The notes beneath the pieces were generated by a model that made no database searches, had not been told where the DNA came from, and saw only the letters and a list, made by a program, of their open reading frames with translations. Made by a program: the position numbers and the translations under genes. Shown in pieces: positions 14,969 to 23,914 of a DNA stretch of 24,415 bases. This DNA comes from Chrysochromulina tobinii (taxonomy: Eukaryota > Haptophyta > Prymnesiales > Chrysochromulinaceae). The stretch's first letter is position 1. Every line of letters starts with the position of its first letter. Location: positions 1 through 24,415 of the forward strand of contig JWZX01001064.1 of assembly GCA_001275005.1 (NCBI GenBank), read 5' to 3'.

Positions 14969-17425
14969 CTATTTGGAGTGATTTCGTGATCGGCCTGCAG
15001 CGCCAAGACGGTCTCGGCGCGAGGCGCGGCGGCGGCGGCGGATGGTCGTGTACGAGGCTGAAGCCGCATGACCGGTGCGCCCGTCGCCCATCAGCACCCT
15101 CTGAAATCCGGCGGTGCGCGGCACAAAGTCCTCCAGCGGCGCGAGGGCGCTGAGCAGCTGCCACCAGATGCATGCGAGCTCGTGCCGGTGCAATCGCCTC
15201 GCCAGCCGCTGCCCGTTGTTCGCAATGTGCGCGGCGGCCTGCGGGTTCGTCACGAGCCACGCGACCCTCTCGGCGAGATCGGCGAGATTGTCGGCGACTG
15301 GTACGTAGTGGGTCCAGGGCACGAGCAGCCGTGTGAAGGCTTCCTCGTACGGCGACGCCTGACGCAGCACGGTCGCACCCCGAGCGAGGGCGGCAAGCAG
15401 TCCGTGTGGTGGCCCCTGCCCATCGAGGATCAGTTCCCAAGCGAAGGCACAAGGGTTGAGCTGCGATCTGGGCGTACCCGCCCTCGCCCCCTGCGGCAGG
15501 CTTGTCACCACCTCGGGCGCGCCGGCAACCGCCTCGGGCGACGCCCATGCCTTGTCCGCGGCGGCGCTGACGACGCCGCCGGCGGCGGCGATGGCGGTTG
15601 CGGCGGCGGCGGTGGTGGCGGCGGCGGCACGCGTCTCCGCCCTGAGCTCGGCCGCCGCCTTGGCATCCCATGCCGCCTCGAGAGCCAAGCCCTCCGCCGC
15701 AGGGCCGGTGCATGCTTCGCCCGGCGCGCTGATTACGATCCGTCCGAGCAGCGGCGGCGTCGCCGCGAGGAGCGCGGCGCGGTGGTGCGTGTAGAAACGC
15801 CACAGTGGGCCGCGGAAGCCGTCCACCGATCCACGGCATTCGCTCTGCAAGAGGAGCTGCTGGCGGCGCGCTGTCGAGGGATGCTCGGGGCAGCTCGGCA
15901 GCGCACTACTGCCGCTCCCTCCTCCACCGCCGCCGCCGCCGCCGCTGACACTGCCGCCGCCGCTGCCCCAAAAGTGGTGCGGTGCGGGGGCGGGCACATC
16001 GTTGTGGGCTGGGTCCGTGGCGGGGGCGAGTACCAACTCCAAATTCTGCCCGGGCACCTTGGGCAGTGGCGCCGTGTGCGCGACCCACTCGACATCCGGC
16101 AGCCGTACTAGTGCCATCACCTCACGCACCATCGAGAGGTACGCAGCGTCTTCCGAACCAGCAGACGGCTCCCCACGAGTGGAGGCGACGGCGGCCGTCT
16201 GCCCCGCGCGCGGCGCGCTCGGCTGCCATCGGAAACCGAGCACTCCGTTGCGGATGCTCAGGTGCAGCGAGGGTCGTTCGTAACGGTTCGCGTATGGATA
16301 CATTTCGTGCCAGAATGCAATGTCGAGCGCCGTCGCACTCACGCCGCCGTCAGCCCAAGGTGCCAACGCGCGCTGGAGGAGCGGCGCGTAGTCGGAGGCA
16401 TTGTACTCCCATGCCGACGGCGCGCTCCCGCGCACCGGGCAGCGCGCCGTCCCGTCGAGCATCCGCGCCCTCGCCTCCAGCTCCGCGGCGAGCTGTTCCG
16501 CCGGCTTTGGTGCCGCCTTCGCGACTTGACTCAGACCCGAGTAACCGTCAAAGACCGGATGCTCGTCGCCGACCATGCGTAGCAGGCCGCCCGTGAGCAC
16601 GGAGCGGACGACGCCCCACTCGGCCATCCCGTCGGCTGCTTCGATAGCAAACAGGCACGCCGGCTCGTCCGTGCACGAGGTCATCGCGCTCGCCAGCCCA
16701 CCATCGGCCTCCACGTGGAGGTATGTATTCGTCTTTTGGAACTTGAACGAGTAGTACGCGGGCGCCCACACGCACGCACGGGTCTCGGTCGCGGCGGCGA
16801 AGCGCCCGTATGGCACTTCGGTCCGGATGAGCGCCGTCGAGTCCGCCCTTGGCGCCGGCCGCCAGGGTGGGTGGTTTCCGTGGCCGCGTACGAAGCCACC
16901 GGGCCGTGAGTTGACATGGCCTTTGCTCCCCTTGTTGAGCAAGTGGCCGCCGCCGCCTTCCGGCACCCACCGCCACAGCGTGTCGGGGCCCACGCGCCGC
17001 CCGTCGACCACCAGCACCCAGTCGCGATCCGCGCTGAAGTGCGAATTGTCCCACGCGTTCGCCTCGATGCATGGCCGCAGCTCCTTGCCCGCAGGCGGCG
17101 GCAGGCTGGAGCTGGGACGCCAGGTCGCGACTGGCTTTTGCGCCGCGGATGAGGGTGCAGCGGCTCCGCTCAACGTCTGCACGACTGTCCCTGAGGACAG
17201 TCGTTGAGGCGAGGGTCCCACCTTTGCTGGTGGCGGCGGCGGGGCTATCGCGTCTACGGCGGCGGCGGCGTTGGGTGCATCAGCGACGAGGCTCTTTGCG
17301 GGCCGCAAGACCACCAATCGCTGCTCGATTGAGTTGGGGAAGTTGCACAAATAGTAGATTGCGCACGCGAAGACCAGGAGCACCGTGTATTGCGCGAGGG
17401 TCGTGAGAAGGGCGGCCGACGCCAT
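14969..17425 (-). CDS. Type II membrane glycosyltransferase, GT90/CAP10-like
   Basis: An 818-residue protein. A short cytosolic start is followed by one membrane anchor at about residues 9-30 (YTVLLVFACAIYYLCNF), then a Pro/Ala stem, the Golgi type II layout. The luminal part has a beta-rich N-terminal region (WDNSHFSADRDWVLVVDGRR, SFKFQKTNTYLHVEAD). The C-terminal catalytic region is about residues 380-770. The best signature is LLAALARGATVLRQASPYEE then LLVPWTHYVPVADNLADLAE and AWLVTNPQAAAHIANNGQ, the CAP10/POGLUT (GT90) nucleotide-sugar site. GT90 enzymes transfer xylose or glucose from UDP-sugars. The donor and acceptor here are unknown; cell-surface or scale polysaccharide work would fit but is inference. 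Gly-rich (about 490-510) and Ala-rich (about 595-640) insertions break the domain. A 148-bp gap separates it from the divergent tubulin acetyltransferase. Confidence 0.8.
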   Translation of the reverse strand: MASAALLTTLAQYTVLLVFACAIYYLCNFPNSIEQRLVVLRPAKSLVADAPNAAAAVDAIAPPPPPAKVGPSPQRLSSGTVVQTLSGAAAPSSAAQKPVATWRPSSSLPPPAGKELRPCIEANAWDNSHFSADRDWVLVVDGRRVGPDTLWRWVPEGGGGHLLNKGSKGHVNSRPGGFVRGHGNHPPWRPAPRADSTALIRTEVPYGRFAAATETRACVWAPAYYSFKFQKTNTYLHVEADGGLASAMTSCTDEPACLFAIEAADGMAEWGVVRSVLTGGLLRMVGDEHPVFDGYSGLSQVAKAAPKPAEQLAAELEARARMLDGTARCPVRGSAPSAWEYNASDYAPLLQRALAPWADGGVSATALDIAFWHEMYPYANRYERPSLHLSIRNGVLGFRWQPSAPRAGQTAAVASTRGEPSAGSEDAAYLSMVREVMALVRLPDVEWVAHTAPLPKVPGQNLELVLAPATDPAHNDVPAPAPHHFWGSGGGSVSGGGGGGGGGSGSSALPSCPEHPSTARRQQLLLQSECRGSVDGFRGPLWRFYTHHRAALLAATPPLLGRIVISAPGEACTGPAAEGLALEAAWDAKAAAELRAETRAAAATTAAAATAIAAAGGVVSAAADKAWASPEAVAGAPEVVTSLPQGARAGTPRSQLNPCAFAWELILDGQGPPHGLLAALARGATVLRQASPYEEAFTRLLVPWTHYVPVADNLADLAERVAWLVTNPQAAAHIANNGQRLARRLHRHELACIWWQLLSALAPLEDFVPRTAGFQRVLMGDGRTGHAASASYTTIRRRRRASRRDRLGAAGRSRNHSK

Positions 17426-17573
17426 CGTGTGAGAACGCTACCCTGACCAGCCTGTGAACCGCGTCTCAAAATCTCTCGCGGACTCTCTATAATTGTGTAG
17501 GCCACAGCCTCACTTTCTACCTTTTCGTGTTTCTCGCAAGTCTCGCTTTGTCTGCGGATTCGCAAACGGCTGC
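17426..17573. promoter_or_regulatory. Divergent promoter region (GT90 / tubulin acetyltransferase)
   Basis: 148 bp between divergent ATGs, containing the AT-rich CTCTATAATTGTG around 17484-17496 in otherwise GC-rich sequence. A TATA-like role is possible but unproven. Confidence 0.4.
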
Positions 17574-18839
17574 ATGGAGGCGACTAACGTCGCGCGGTCG
17601 GCTTTCTCGCCTGGTATACACATCCTCACGGCCGCGGACGGCGAGCGGCTGGCCAAGGACCCGAGTGGCTCGGGCCAGAGCTTCGGCCAGGCCATCGACG
17701 AGATGGGCAAGCGCTCCGCTCGCGCGCAGGGTCTCAAGAAGCCGATCACGACCTGGATCGGCTTCCGCTGCAGCGACAACCGGCTGATCGTGTCCATGGG
17801 CGGCCCGACGGTCCCTCACGGGCCACCTACGATCCGCGGTATTCTCCGCGTCGGCAGCCGGCAGCTCTTCGTGCGCAAGGGTCCGGATGCGCCCTACTCG
17901 CAGATCTCGCCGCTGTGCGTGCTGGACTTCTACGTGCACGAGTCGTGCCAGCGGACGGGCGACGGCCGGCGCATGTTTGACGCGATGCTCGCGCACGAGC
18001 ATCGGCAGCCGCACCAGCTCGGCTACGACCGCCCCTCGCCCAAGCTCATGGCCTTCTGTGCAAAGCACTACGGCCTGCGCGACTACATCCCGCAATCCAA
18101 CAACTTTGTGGTGTTTAGTCAGTACTGGAGCGGCAGCGCAGCGCCGATGGGCGGCGGCGGCAGCACCGACCGTCCTCTCCGGATCGGGCGCAGCAGCGTG
18201 CATAGGCTGCGGCATGAGGTGGCGGCATCCCGTGGCGCCCAGTACGACGCCAAGCTTCCAGAGCCTCAGCGGCACGAATGGCCCGAGCAAGTACCGCCGC
18301 CGCAGCAGCAGCCGGAGCCGCCGTCGCCGTTTGCGGCGCAGCAACACTCGTTTGCGGCGCAGCAACACTCGTTTGCGGCGCAGCAACACTCGTTTGCGGC
18401 GCAGCCGCACTGGTCTCCACCGCCGCAGCCGTCCGTGCCCGCCGCGCCGCCGCCGCCCGCGCCGCATGCTTCCGCGCCACCTTCGGACTTCCATATTAGG
18501 CAACCGCCCTCGGACTATTGCGGGTTTGCGGCGGCGGCCGTGCTGGGCGCGCCGCTGTCCTCTCTGGGCCCTCTGACTCGGCGTGACTTGCCAGCGCCGC
18601 CGCCGTCGCAGCCGGCGAGGGCGGGCAGCGTCGGCGCCCTCCTCTCCGGCGCTGGTGGCGCTAGTGGCGCTGCCGCTGGCTGGTTGCAGAGCGGCCGCGC
18701 GCCCATCTCGGCGTCCATGACGCCGCCGCTACCGACACCGCTGGCGCAGCTGCCGCTCTCCTCGGCGAATATGAGCGCCGATGCGCGCGAGCGATACCAG
18801 CGCGAGGCGGCTAAACGCATCCACGCACGCCCGTTCTGA
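17574..18839 (+). CDS. ATAT1: Alpha-tubulin N-acetyltransferase (ATAT1/MEC-17 type)
   Basis: A 421-residue protein starting at the ATG at 17574; the longer frame opens only with a TTG. Residues about 10-185 form the GNAT-like tubulin acetyltransferase domain. Diagnostic stretches are ARAQGLKKPITTWIGF, SPLCVLDFYVHESCQRTGDG at about 112 and DRPSPKLMAFCAKHYGLRDY followed by IPQSNNFVVF. The conserved LDFYxHES...G acetyl-CoA segment, the preceding Cys and the Asp of DRPS match the residues known to matter in the human enzyme. The enzyme acetylates Lys40 of alpha-tubulin inside microtubules, chiefly in cilia and flagella, so the organism should be flagellated. The C-terminal 230 residues are disordered, Gln/Pro/Ala-rich, with HSFAAQQ repeats from a 21-bp array and part of a segment shared in inverse orientation with the first gene. 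Confidence 0.92.
   Translation: MEATNVARSAFSPGIHILTAADGERLAKDPSGSGQSFGQAIDEMGKRSARAQGLKKPITTWIGFRCSDNRLIVSMGGPTVPHGPPTIRGILRVGSRQLFVRKGPDAPYSQISPLCVLDFYVHESCQRTGDGRRMFDAMLAHEHRQPHQLGYDRPSPKLMAFCAKHYGLRDYIPQSNNFVVFSQYWSGSAAPMGGGGSTDRPLRIGRSSVHRLRHEVAASRGAQYDAKLPEPQRHEWPEQVPPPQQQPEPPSPFAAQQHSFAAQQHSFAAQQHSFAAQPHWSPPPQPSVPAAPPPPAPHASAPPSDFHIRQPPSDYCGFAAAAVLGAPLSSLGPLTRRDLPAPPPSQPARAGSVGALLSGAGGASGAAAGWLQSGRAPISASMTPPLPTPLAQLPLSSANMSADARERYQREAAKRIHARPF
18329..18410 (+). repeat. 21-bp in-frame tandem array (HSFAAQQ)
   Basis: Four near-identical copies of CACTCGTTTGCGGCGCAGCAA-type units in the disordered tail of the tubulin acetyltransferase. The last copy runs into the segment shared, inverted, with the gene at the window start. 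Confidence 0.9.
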
Positions 18840-18990
18840 GCGATGCCGTCGGCGAACTGTACCCCCAGAGTGCCGTCCGGACTACTTGTACGGTACATCG
18901 CGAAAAAGCCGGATTGCTTCCGCGGCTTCCTCTTTCGTGAAAACTTCGCGATGAAAGTGCTCGGAAAGTGCTCGAAGACTCGTGCGGGTC

Positions 18991-20460
18991 ATGGCCCTTC
19001 TCGCGCCAGGCCCGCCGGCCTTCCCAATTATTGGGTCACTACCGTTTGTGGGCCTCGGCAAAGTATCTTCCCAGCTTGGCCCGCCGCTACATCGTCGCTT
19101 GGCGCAGCTTCCGTATGGCGATGTGATGACGGTCTGGATGGGCCGCGAACCGTGGCTGGTCCTTCAGAGCCCCGAGGCGGTGCATGAGGCGTTCGTCGAG
19201 AAAGGCTCTGACTTTAGTGGCCGCCCGATGGTGACCTCGATGGGCATATCTGCTGGTGGCGGCGAGGCAGGCTTTGCCAAAGCCGTCCCGGATCGTGCGC
19301 TCGGCCAGCTGCGCCGTACGGCGTTCTCGCAGCTCTTCTCGGCAGCGCAAGTGGAGCGTGCACAGGCCGAGTTTGACGCGGAGGCACGGTTGCTGGCAGA
19401 GCATCTGCTCGCCTCGAGCGACAGCGCTTCGCTGCGCTCGAGCCTGCGCCGCTGCGTTCAGAACATGGTGCTTCGCTTCGCATTTTCGACACGAGTGGCG
19501 CACCCGACAGAGGAGCCGCCGTCCAGGCTGAGCACTGACACGGCCCCCTTTGGCACGCTGCTTGAGCTGACCGACGCCATCTGGTCCGAGCTCACCGCCA
19601 CCTCCACCTTTGTGTCCGACCTGCTAGGTGTGCCTGCGGACTCGGCCGTTCGCGACAGGCTGCGGAATCTCGTCAGCGAACGTAACGCTCTGCTCGTCGA
19701 GCTGATCGAGGCGCGACGCGTGGCACACGCGCGCGGCGGAAATGGCGCTCGCGCGGACGCACCGCGCAACGACATGCTCGACGTACTGCTGGTCTCGGGT
19801 CTGCCTCCAGAGGATGTGCTCTTCACACTCGTCGACCTCTTCGTCGCCGGTGTGAATACGGTCAGCACGACGCTCGAGTGGACGTTACTTCTCGGAGCCG
19901 AATTCCCGCTCGAGCAGGCTCGTGCACGCGCGGTGGCCACACGCAGCGTCGGCGGTGGCAGTGGCGGCGCGCCCACGACGGCGCTCTCATACGTGGACGC
20001 GCTCACGAATGAGGTGTTGCGCTACAAGCCGCCGCTGCTGCTCCCTCGGATGGCCGTGCGCGACACGTCCGTGGGCGGCTTCGCCGTGCCCAGCGGCCAC
20101 GTCGTCTTTGCAAACCACTGGGCGCTCACGCGCTCCGAGGCCCACTGGCGCGATCCAACGGCGTTTCGTCCGGAGCGCTGGCGCTCAGCTGACGAGGAGG
20201 CGGGCTTCGGCGCGGCGCGGGGCGCGTCAGCATGCAAGTTCCTGCCATACTCAATTGGGCAGCGCGCGTGCCCGGGACAGCGCCTCGCGCAGGCGGAGCT
20301 GCACGCCGCCACCACGGCGCTCCTGGCCACCGTGCGCTGGCGCCGCATGGCGCCGATCGACCTGTCTGAGGATTTTGGACTCACGCTCACGCCCGCCGTC
20401 GAGCAACAGCTGCGCTTTGAGCGAGTCGAGCGCCGTGCTGCGCCTCGACGGCTCCTTTAG
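18991..20460 (+). CDS. Cytochrome P450
   Basis: A 489-residue protein from the ATG at 18991; an in-frame stop at 18952 limits upstream choices. It has the proline-rich hinge (APGPPAFPIIGSLP), the I-helix oxygen-binding segment LFVAGVNTVSTT at about 283, the K-helix ExxR (NEVLR, about 340), PERW, and the heme loop FLPYSIGQRACPG with the thiolate ligand at about Cys427. These are complete, so a working monooxygenase is expected. Two oddities: the acidic residue of the usual AGxDT/AGxET is Asn here, and there is no N-terminal membrane helix before the hinge, so it may be soluble or use a missing 5' exon. The J-to-K region holds a short Gly-rich insertion. The subfamily and substrate cannot be assigned. 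It follows the tubulin gene by 151 bp on the same strand. Confidence 0.9.
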   Translation: MALLAPGPPAFPIIGSLPFVGLGKVSSQLGPPLHRRLAQLPYGDVMTVWMGREPWLVLQSPEAVHEAFVEKGSDFSGRPMVTSMGISAGGGEAGFAKAVPDRALGQLRRTAFSQLFSAAQVERAQAEFDAEARLLAEHLLASSDSASLRSSLRRCVQNMVLRFAFSTRVAHPTEEPPSRLSTDTAPFGTLLELTDAIWSELTATSTFVSDLLGVPADSAVRDRLRNLVSERNALLVELIEARRVAHARGGNGARADAPRNDMLDVLLVSGLPPEDVLFTLVDLFVAGVNTVSTTLEWTLLLGAEFPLEQARARAVATRSVGGGSGGAPTTALSYVDALTNEVLRYKPPLLLPRMAVRDTSVGGFAVPSGHVVFANHWALTRSEAHWRDPTAFRPERWRSADEEAGFGAARGASACKFLPYSIGQRACPGQRLAQAELHAATTALLATVRWRRMAPIDLSEDFGLTLTPAVEQQLRFERVERRAAPRRLL

Positions 20461-21263
20461 GAAATTCATCTACGTCGGTAATTGAATTTCTCAGATAAGT
20501 CCCAGGATTATAACCACACATGAAATGATAGACAGAATCGTTCCGGATGTACACCCAGGACACGAGACCGGGCTGAACGTGTTCGTGAGCGGTCGGAGCG
20601 GGCGAGCCCCGCCACCTGAATACAGTTACAGAACACTGAACAGTCGAGTGAATTGCGGAAGAATCACGGTGGAAAGGGGGGTTAATATTCAAGGAGTAGG
20701 AGGTGTCGGCGTGAGACGGTACGTTATGGAGCACGTCATGGTGACGACGCCGGGACACGCCGGGATGACTCGCATGCGAAACACCGTAACACCTAACACG
20801 ACGGGAAGTCCGTCGACATCCTCCAACATGTGCCGTCGTGCACGTCCATGCATCCTCCACGCTTGATCCCACGTAACCGGATCTCTTCAAGTGTGTGAAC
20901 ATGTGTGTGAAGCACAAAGAAGACCCACAGCAGACAGAGAGTTAGCATACAAATCCATAAACCATAATCGACGGGTCACTCCTCGTAGCTTGAGACACGA
21001 ACAGAGAATTTGTACTGAACCCTGTTTCTTTGTGCCACCTTGACAGTTAACAGCCACCCCGCGGCCCGCGTCGCCCCACCACGGGGAGCACGCCTGCCAC
21101 GCCGCGCACCGCCCCGGTGGCCGCTCTCCGCCGCCCTCGTTTCTACCCGCCACGGCACCGCCCCGGTACCGATGCCGCCACCGCCGTCGCGGCAGCACCG
21201 TGTGGGGAATGCAGGTGGGTCCAGAGCGCGTGCACGCTGCGCCGTGTTCGCAGCGTGCCGCGT
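20461..21263. other. Intergenic region between convergent genes
   Basis: About 800 bases without a convincing gene. ORFs at 20525-20866 (+), 20387-20917 (-) and 20887-21267 (-) lack the GC-rich third positions of genes here and show no domains. The sequence is less GC-rich up to about 21030 and then C-rich. No tandem arrays or RNA genes are seen. Confidence 0.5.
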
Positions 21264-22480
21264 TCACAGCGTGTACTCGAGGTTTGCGCGTGAAGGGGCC
21301 TCGCTAATTGCCTCGCTAATCGGCCGGAGCCCATCAGAGCTCGCGAAGGCAGCTTCCGAGTCGTCATCTGGCGCATCATACCTGATGAGGGACGCAATCA
21401 GATGCAATCAGATGCAATCAGATGCAATCAGATGCAATCAGATGCAATCGAGTCGTCATCTGGCGCATCATCATACCGATCGCGCTGCCGGCTGCCGAAG
21501 CGTAGGCACAGGCATCCACGCCTCTTTGGTGGCGGCGGCATCGGAGGCAGCACGCCCAGCTGCCCGTTGAAGCGCGCGCAGCTGACCAGCCCGCGCCCGT
21601 CGACGCCCACCAGCTGAAAGAGGTGGTCGACCTGGGATTGCTCGAGAGGACGCTTGAGCAGCAGGGAGGACATCATCAGCCGGCGGAGTACCTCCACTCG
21701 AGCATGGGCAGGTGCCTCCTCCGCCTCGAGCAGCCCAAAGGCGGCCTTGACCTCATCGGTCGTGACGATCCCGAAATCCTCGGGCGGGCCGAGCCAGCCC
21801 ACGCAGCGCGGCGGGTCCGCGTGATAGACGCGCGCATTGGTCGGGCAGCCGTCGGCGGCACTCGTGGGCATGATCATGCCGGTCGCGCGCAGCCGCTGCA
21901 GCTGGCGAAGGGCCGCTGCGCACCGTTCCGTTCGAATCAGATGCTCGAGTGCCTGTAACTCCTGTGTGGGGAGCACTACAACTCCCGCGCTATTCCAATA
22001 GGATCCACCAGCATGCGCGACGTCGTGGGCGGCGCCGCTGAACGAGGCGGCGGCGCCACTAGCGATGCCAAAGTCAAGGGCGACACCAGCGCCGCCCTCG
22101 CCGCCGGCGCCGCCATCGTCATCGTCGCCGCCGCCGCCGCGGTCGCCACCGGCCGCGCTGGTAGCGAGGGCGTGCTCGGCGTCGGGAGAGCTGAGCCAAG
22201 GTTGGAGCACGCGGCGGTTGGAGGCGGTGGCAGCGGCGGTCGGGGGCGAGGGCGGCGGCGAGGGCGGCTTTGTGGCCTGAGCCATCAGCGGCGTCAGTTG
22301 CAGACCTTCGCCGTGAATCTCCTCGCCACCTCCGCCGCCACCGCCGCCGCTGCTGCTGCTGCTGCCGCCTTCCACAGGTGCGACCACAGGTGCGATGCTG
22401 CCGAGTGAGATGCCAGCCCGGTCGGTGGGCGCCGTCGCACTCTCCGATCGCTGCTGCTGCTGCTGCTGCTGCATCTTCTG

Positions 22481-22516
<36 letters not shown>

Positions 22517-23914
22517 GAGCTGCTCCGCCGCCCGCGCGGCCTGCGCCGCGAGCGCAGCGGCCGCGGCCGCCGCAGCCCTCTCCGCGATCCCCTCTCGCTG
22601 CATCCGAGGCACGGCACCGGCCGGCGAGCGCGACTCCGCCATCGCCTGCCTATGCCACGAAAAGGCGAGGTGCTGCATGTATGCATGTACCAGAGTCTCG
22701 GCCGCCCGACGCAGTGGACCGAAATTGGAGTTGATGACGAGCTCATCAGCGAGGACGAGCGGCACTGTGGGCACGGGCGATGCGAGCATCCGAAGCTGCT
22801 GGCAGCGCCAGAGGAGCGCGCAGAGCTTCGAGAAGGCCGCCGGGTGGTCGGGTAACGGCGGGTTGCCCGAAAAGTATCCGGGTAGGATGGTAGTTGAGTA
22901 CTCATGGCCAGGGAAGATGAGCGTGTTCTGCGGGCACAGTCGCCAGATCTTGGCAAAGTTGTATGCCATCTCGGTCTGGGTGCCTTCAAACGGAGCGCCA
23001 CAGCCGCCACAGAAGAGTGTGTCGCCCCCAAAGAGAGCGGGCGTCGGGCCGGCGATGACGAAGCAGAGGGAGCCTCGCGTGTGGCACGGCGCGTGCAGCG
23101 CGCGCACCGTGAGGTTGCCCACCGTCAATGCGTCTCCATCCGACAGCGTATGGGTGCACCCCGCGACCGAATCGTCCTTGCCGCCGTAGACGCGCACCGG
23201 CGCGAGGCGCTTGGCGAGCACGCGGTTCCCACCCGCGTGGTCCCAGTGGTGGTGTGTCGTGAGGATCGCCTCCACACGCACACCACCATCGGCCACGTAC
23301 TCTTTCTCGGACAGCTTCGTCAGCGCGAGCAGCACCGCGCTTGCGTCACATGGATCAACGAGGGCGGCGGGCCGTGGGCGGCCGGCGGGCCCAGAGCGGT
23401 CGACGATCAGGTACGAGTAGTTGTCGACGAGGCACGCGATCGTATGAACGCTGTACGGCCACAGCGGAGCCGCGGCCTCATCAGCTGCGCGCGCCGGCGA
23501 TGCGGGCGCGCTGCTGCCGCCACCGCCGCGCTCCTCGCGCATGCTGCTATTGTCGGCCGCATCGAGGTCGATGCGGATCGAGCGCGAGTGACCGTCCTCG
23601 CCCATGAAGCACTGGCGGTAGGTGCCGAGGAACCATGAGTGCAGCTGGCCGACGCGAGACGGGTAGACGAGCTTCATGAACGAGGGCATCACAAGCATCA
23701 TGGCGAGCATGCCCATGCCCTGGAAGATGCCGACAAACATCATGTAGAAGATCGCCGTCAGGAACGCAAGGACCGTGCACAGGTAGCGCACCGGGTACAG
23801 CAGGCGCCAGAGCTGCGCGCGGCAGGTCATGCGCTTCGGGATCTGCGACGCGTGCAGCGGCTCGACGTACCCAGCCTCGGCGTCGCCCACATCTGCGACC
23901 GGCGCGTCCAGCAT
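21264..23914 (-). CDS. Membrane-anchored glyoxalase II-like metallo-beta-lactamase-fold protein, two exons
   Basis: Exon 1 is 23914-21477 and the inferred exon 2 is 21381-21264, together 851 residues. The ATG at 23914 is preferred over a preceding GTG. Residues about 35-85 contain two hydrophobic stretches (YLCTVLAFLTAIFYMMFVGI, MGMLAMMLVMPSFM), likely a membrane hairpin. The hydrolase domain has THHHWDHAGG (about 219), HAPCHTRGSLCF, GGDTLFCGGCGAPFEG (about 294) and FPGHEYS, the full metal-ligand set of hydroxyacylglutathione hydrolases. The expected reaction is hydrolysis of a glutathione thioester, here at a membrane. After about 430 come Ala-rich, Thr-Gln and polyGln (22454-22515) stretches and acidic Gly-rich loops. 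A C-terminal helical region (about 650-800) follows, including QVDHLFQLVGVDGRGLVS, weakly EF-hand-like. Without splicing the protein would end DDDSIASDCI at 21428. Confidence 0.85.
21382..21476 (-). other. Intron of the glyoxalase II-like gene (95 bp, repeat-built)
   Basis: Donor GATCG|GTATGATG, acceptor CCCTCATCAG|GTATGATG. The interior is five copies of the 10-bp unit ATTGCATCTG on the sense strand plus a variant. The intron start (plus 21449-21476) is a copy of the exon 2 start (plus 21357-21381) apart from a 3-base indel. Removal keeps the frame and gives a 40-codon C-terminus ending ISEAPSRANLEYTL. Ends resemble intron 1 of the isomerase gene. Confidence 0.75.
22454..22515 (-). repeat. 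CTG/CAG and 6-bp GTCTGC repeats (polyQ, TQTQ)
   Basis: On the coding strand, CAG repeats code seven or more glutamines, next to a 6-bp unit coding alternating Thr-Gln, in the linker after the hydrolase domain. Confidence 0.9.

Noticed and set aside
17517-18503. A 328-residue minus-strand frame opposite the tubulin acetyltransferase
   Set aside because: The plus-strand enzyme is unmistakable; the antisense frame is Arg-rich with no motifs.
20525-20866. A 113-residue plus-strand frame after the P450
   Set aside because: No domain, no GC-rich third-position pattern, and overlapping minus frames are equally open.
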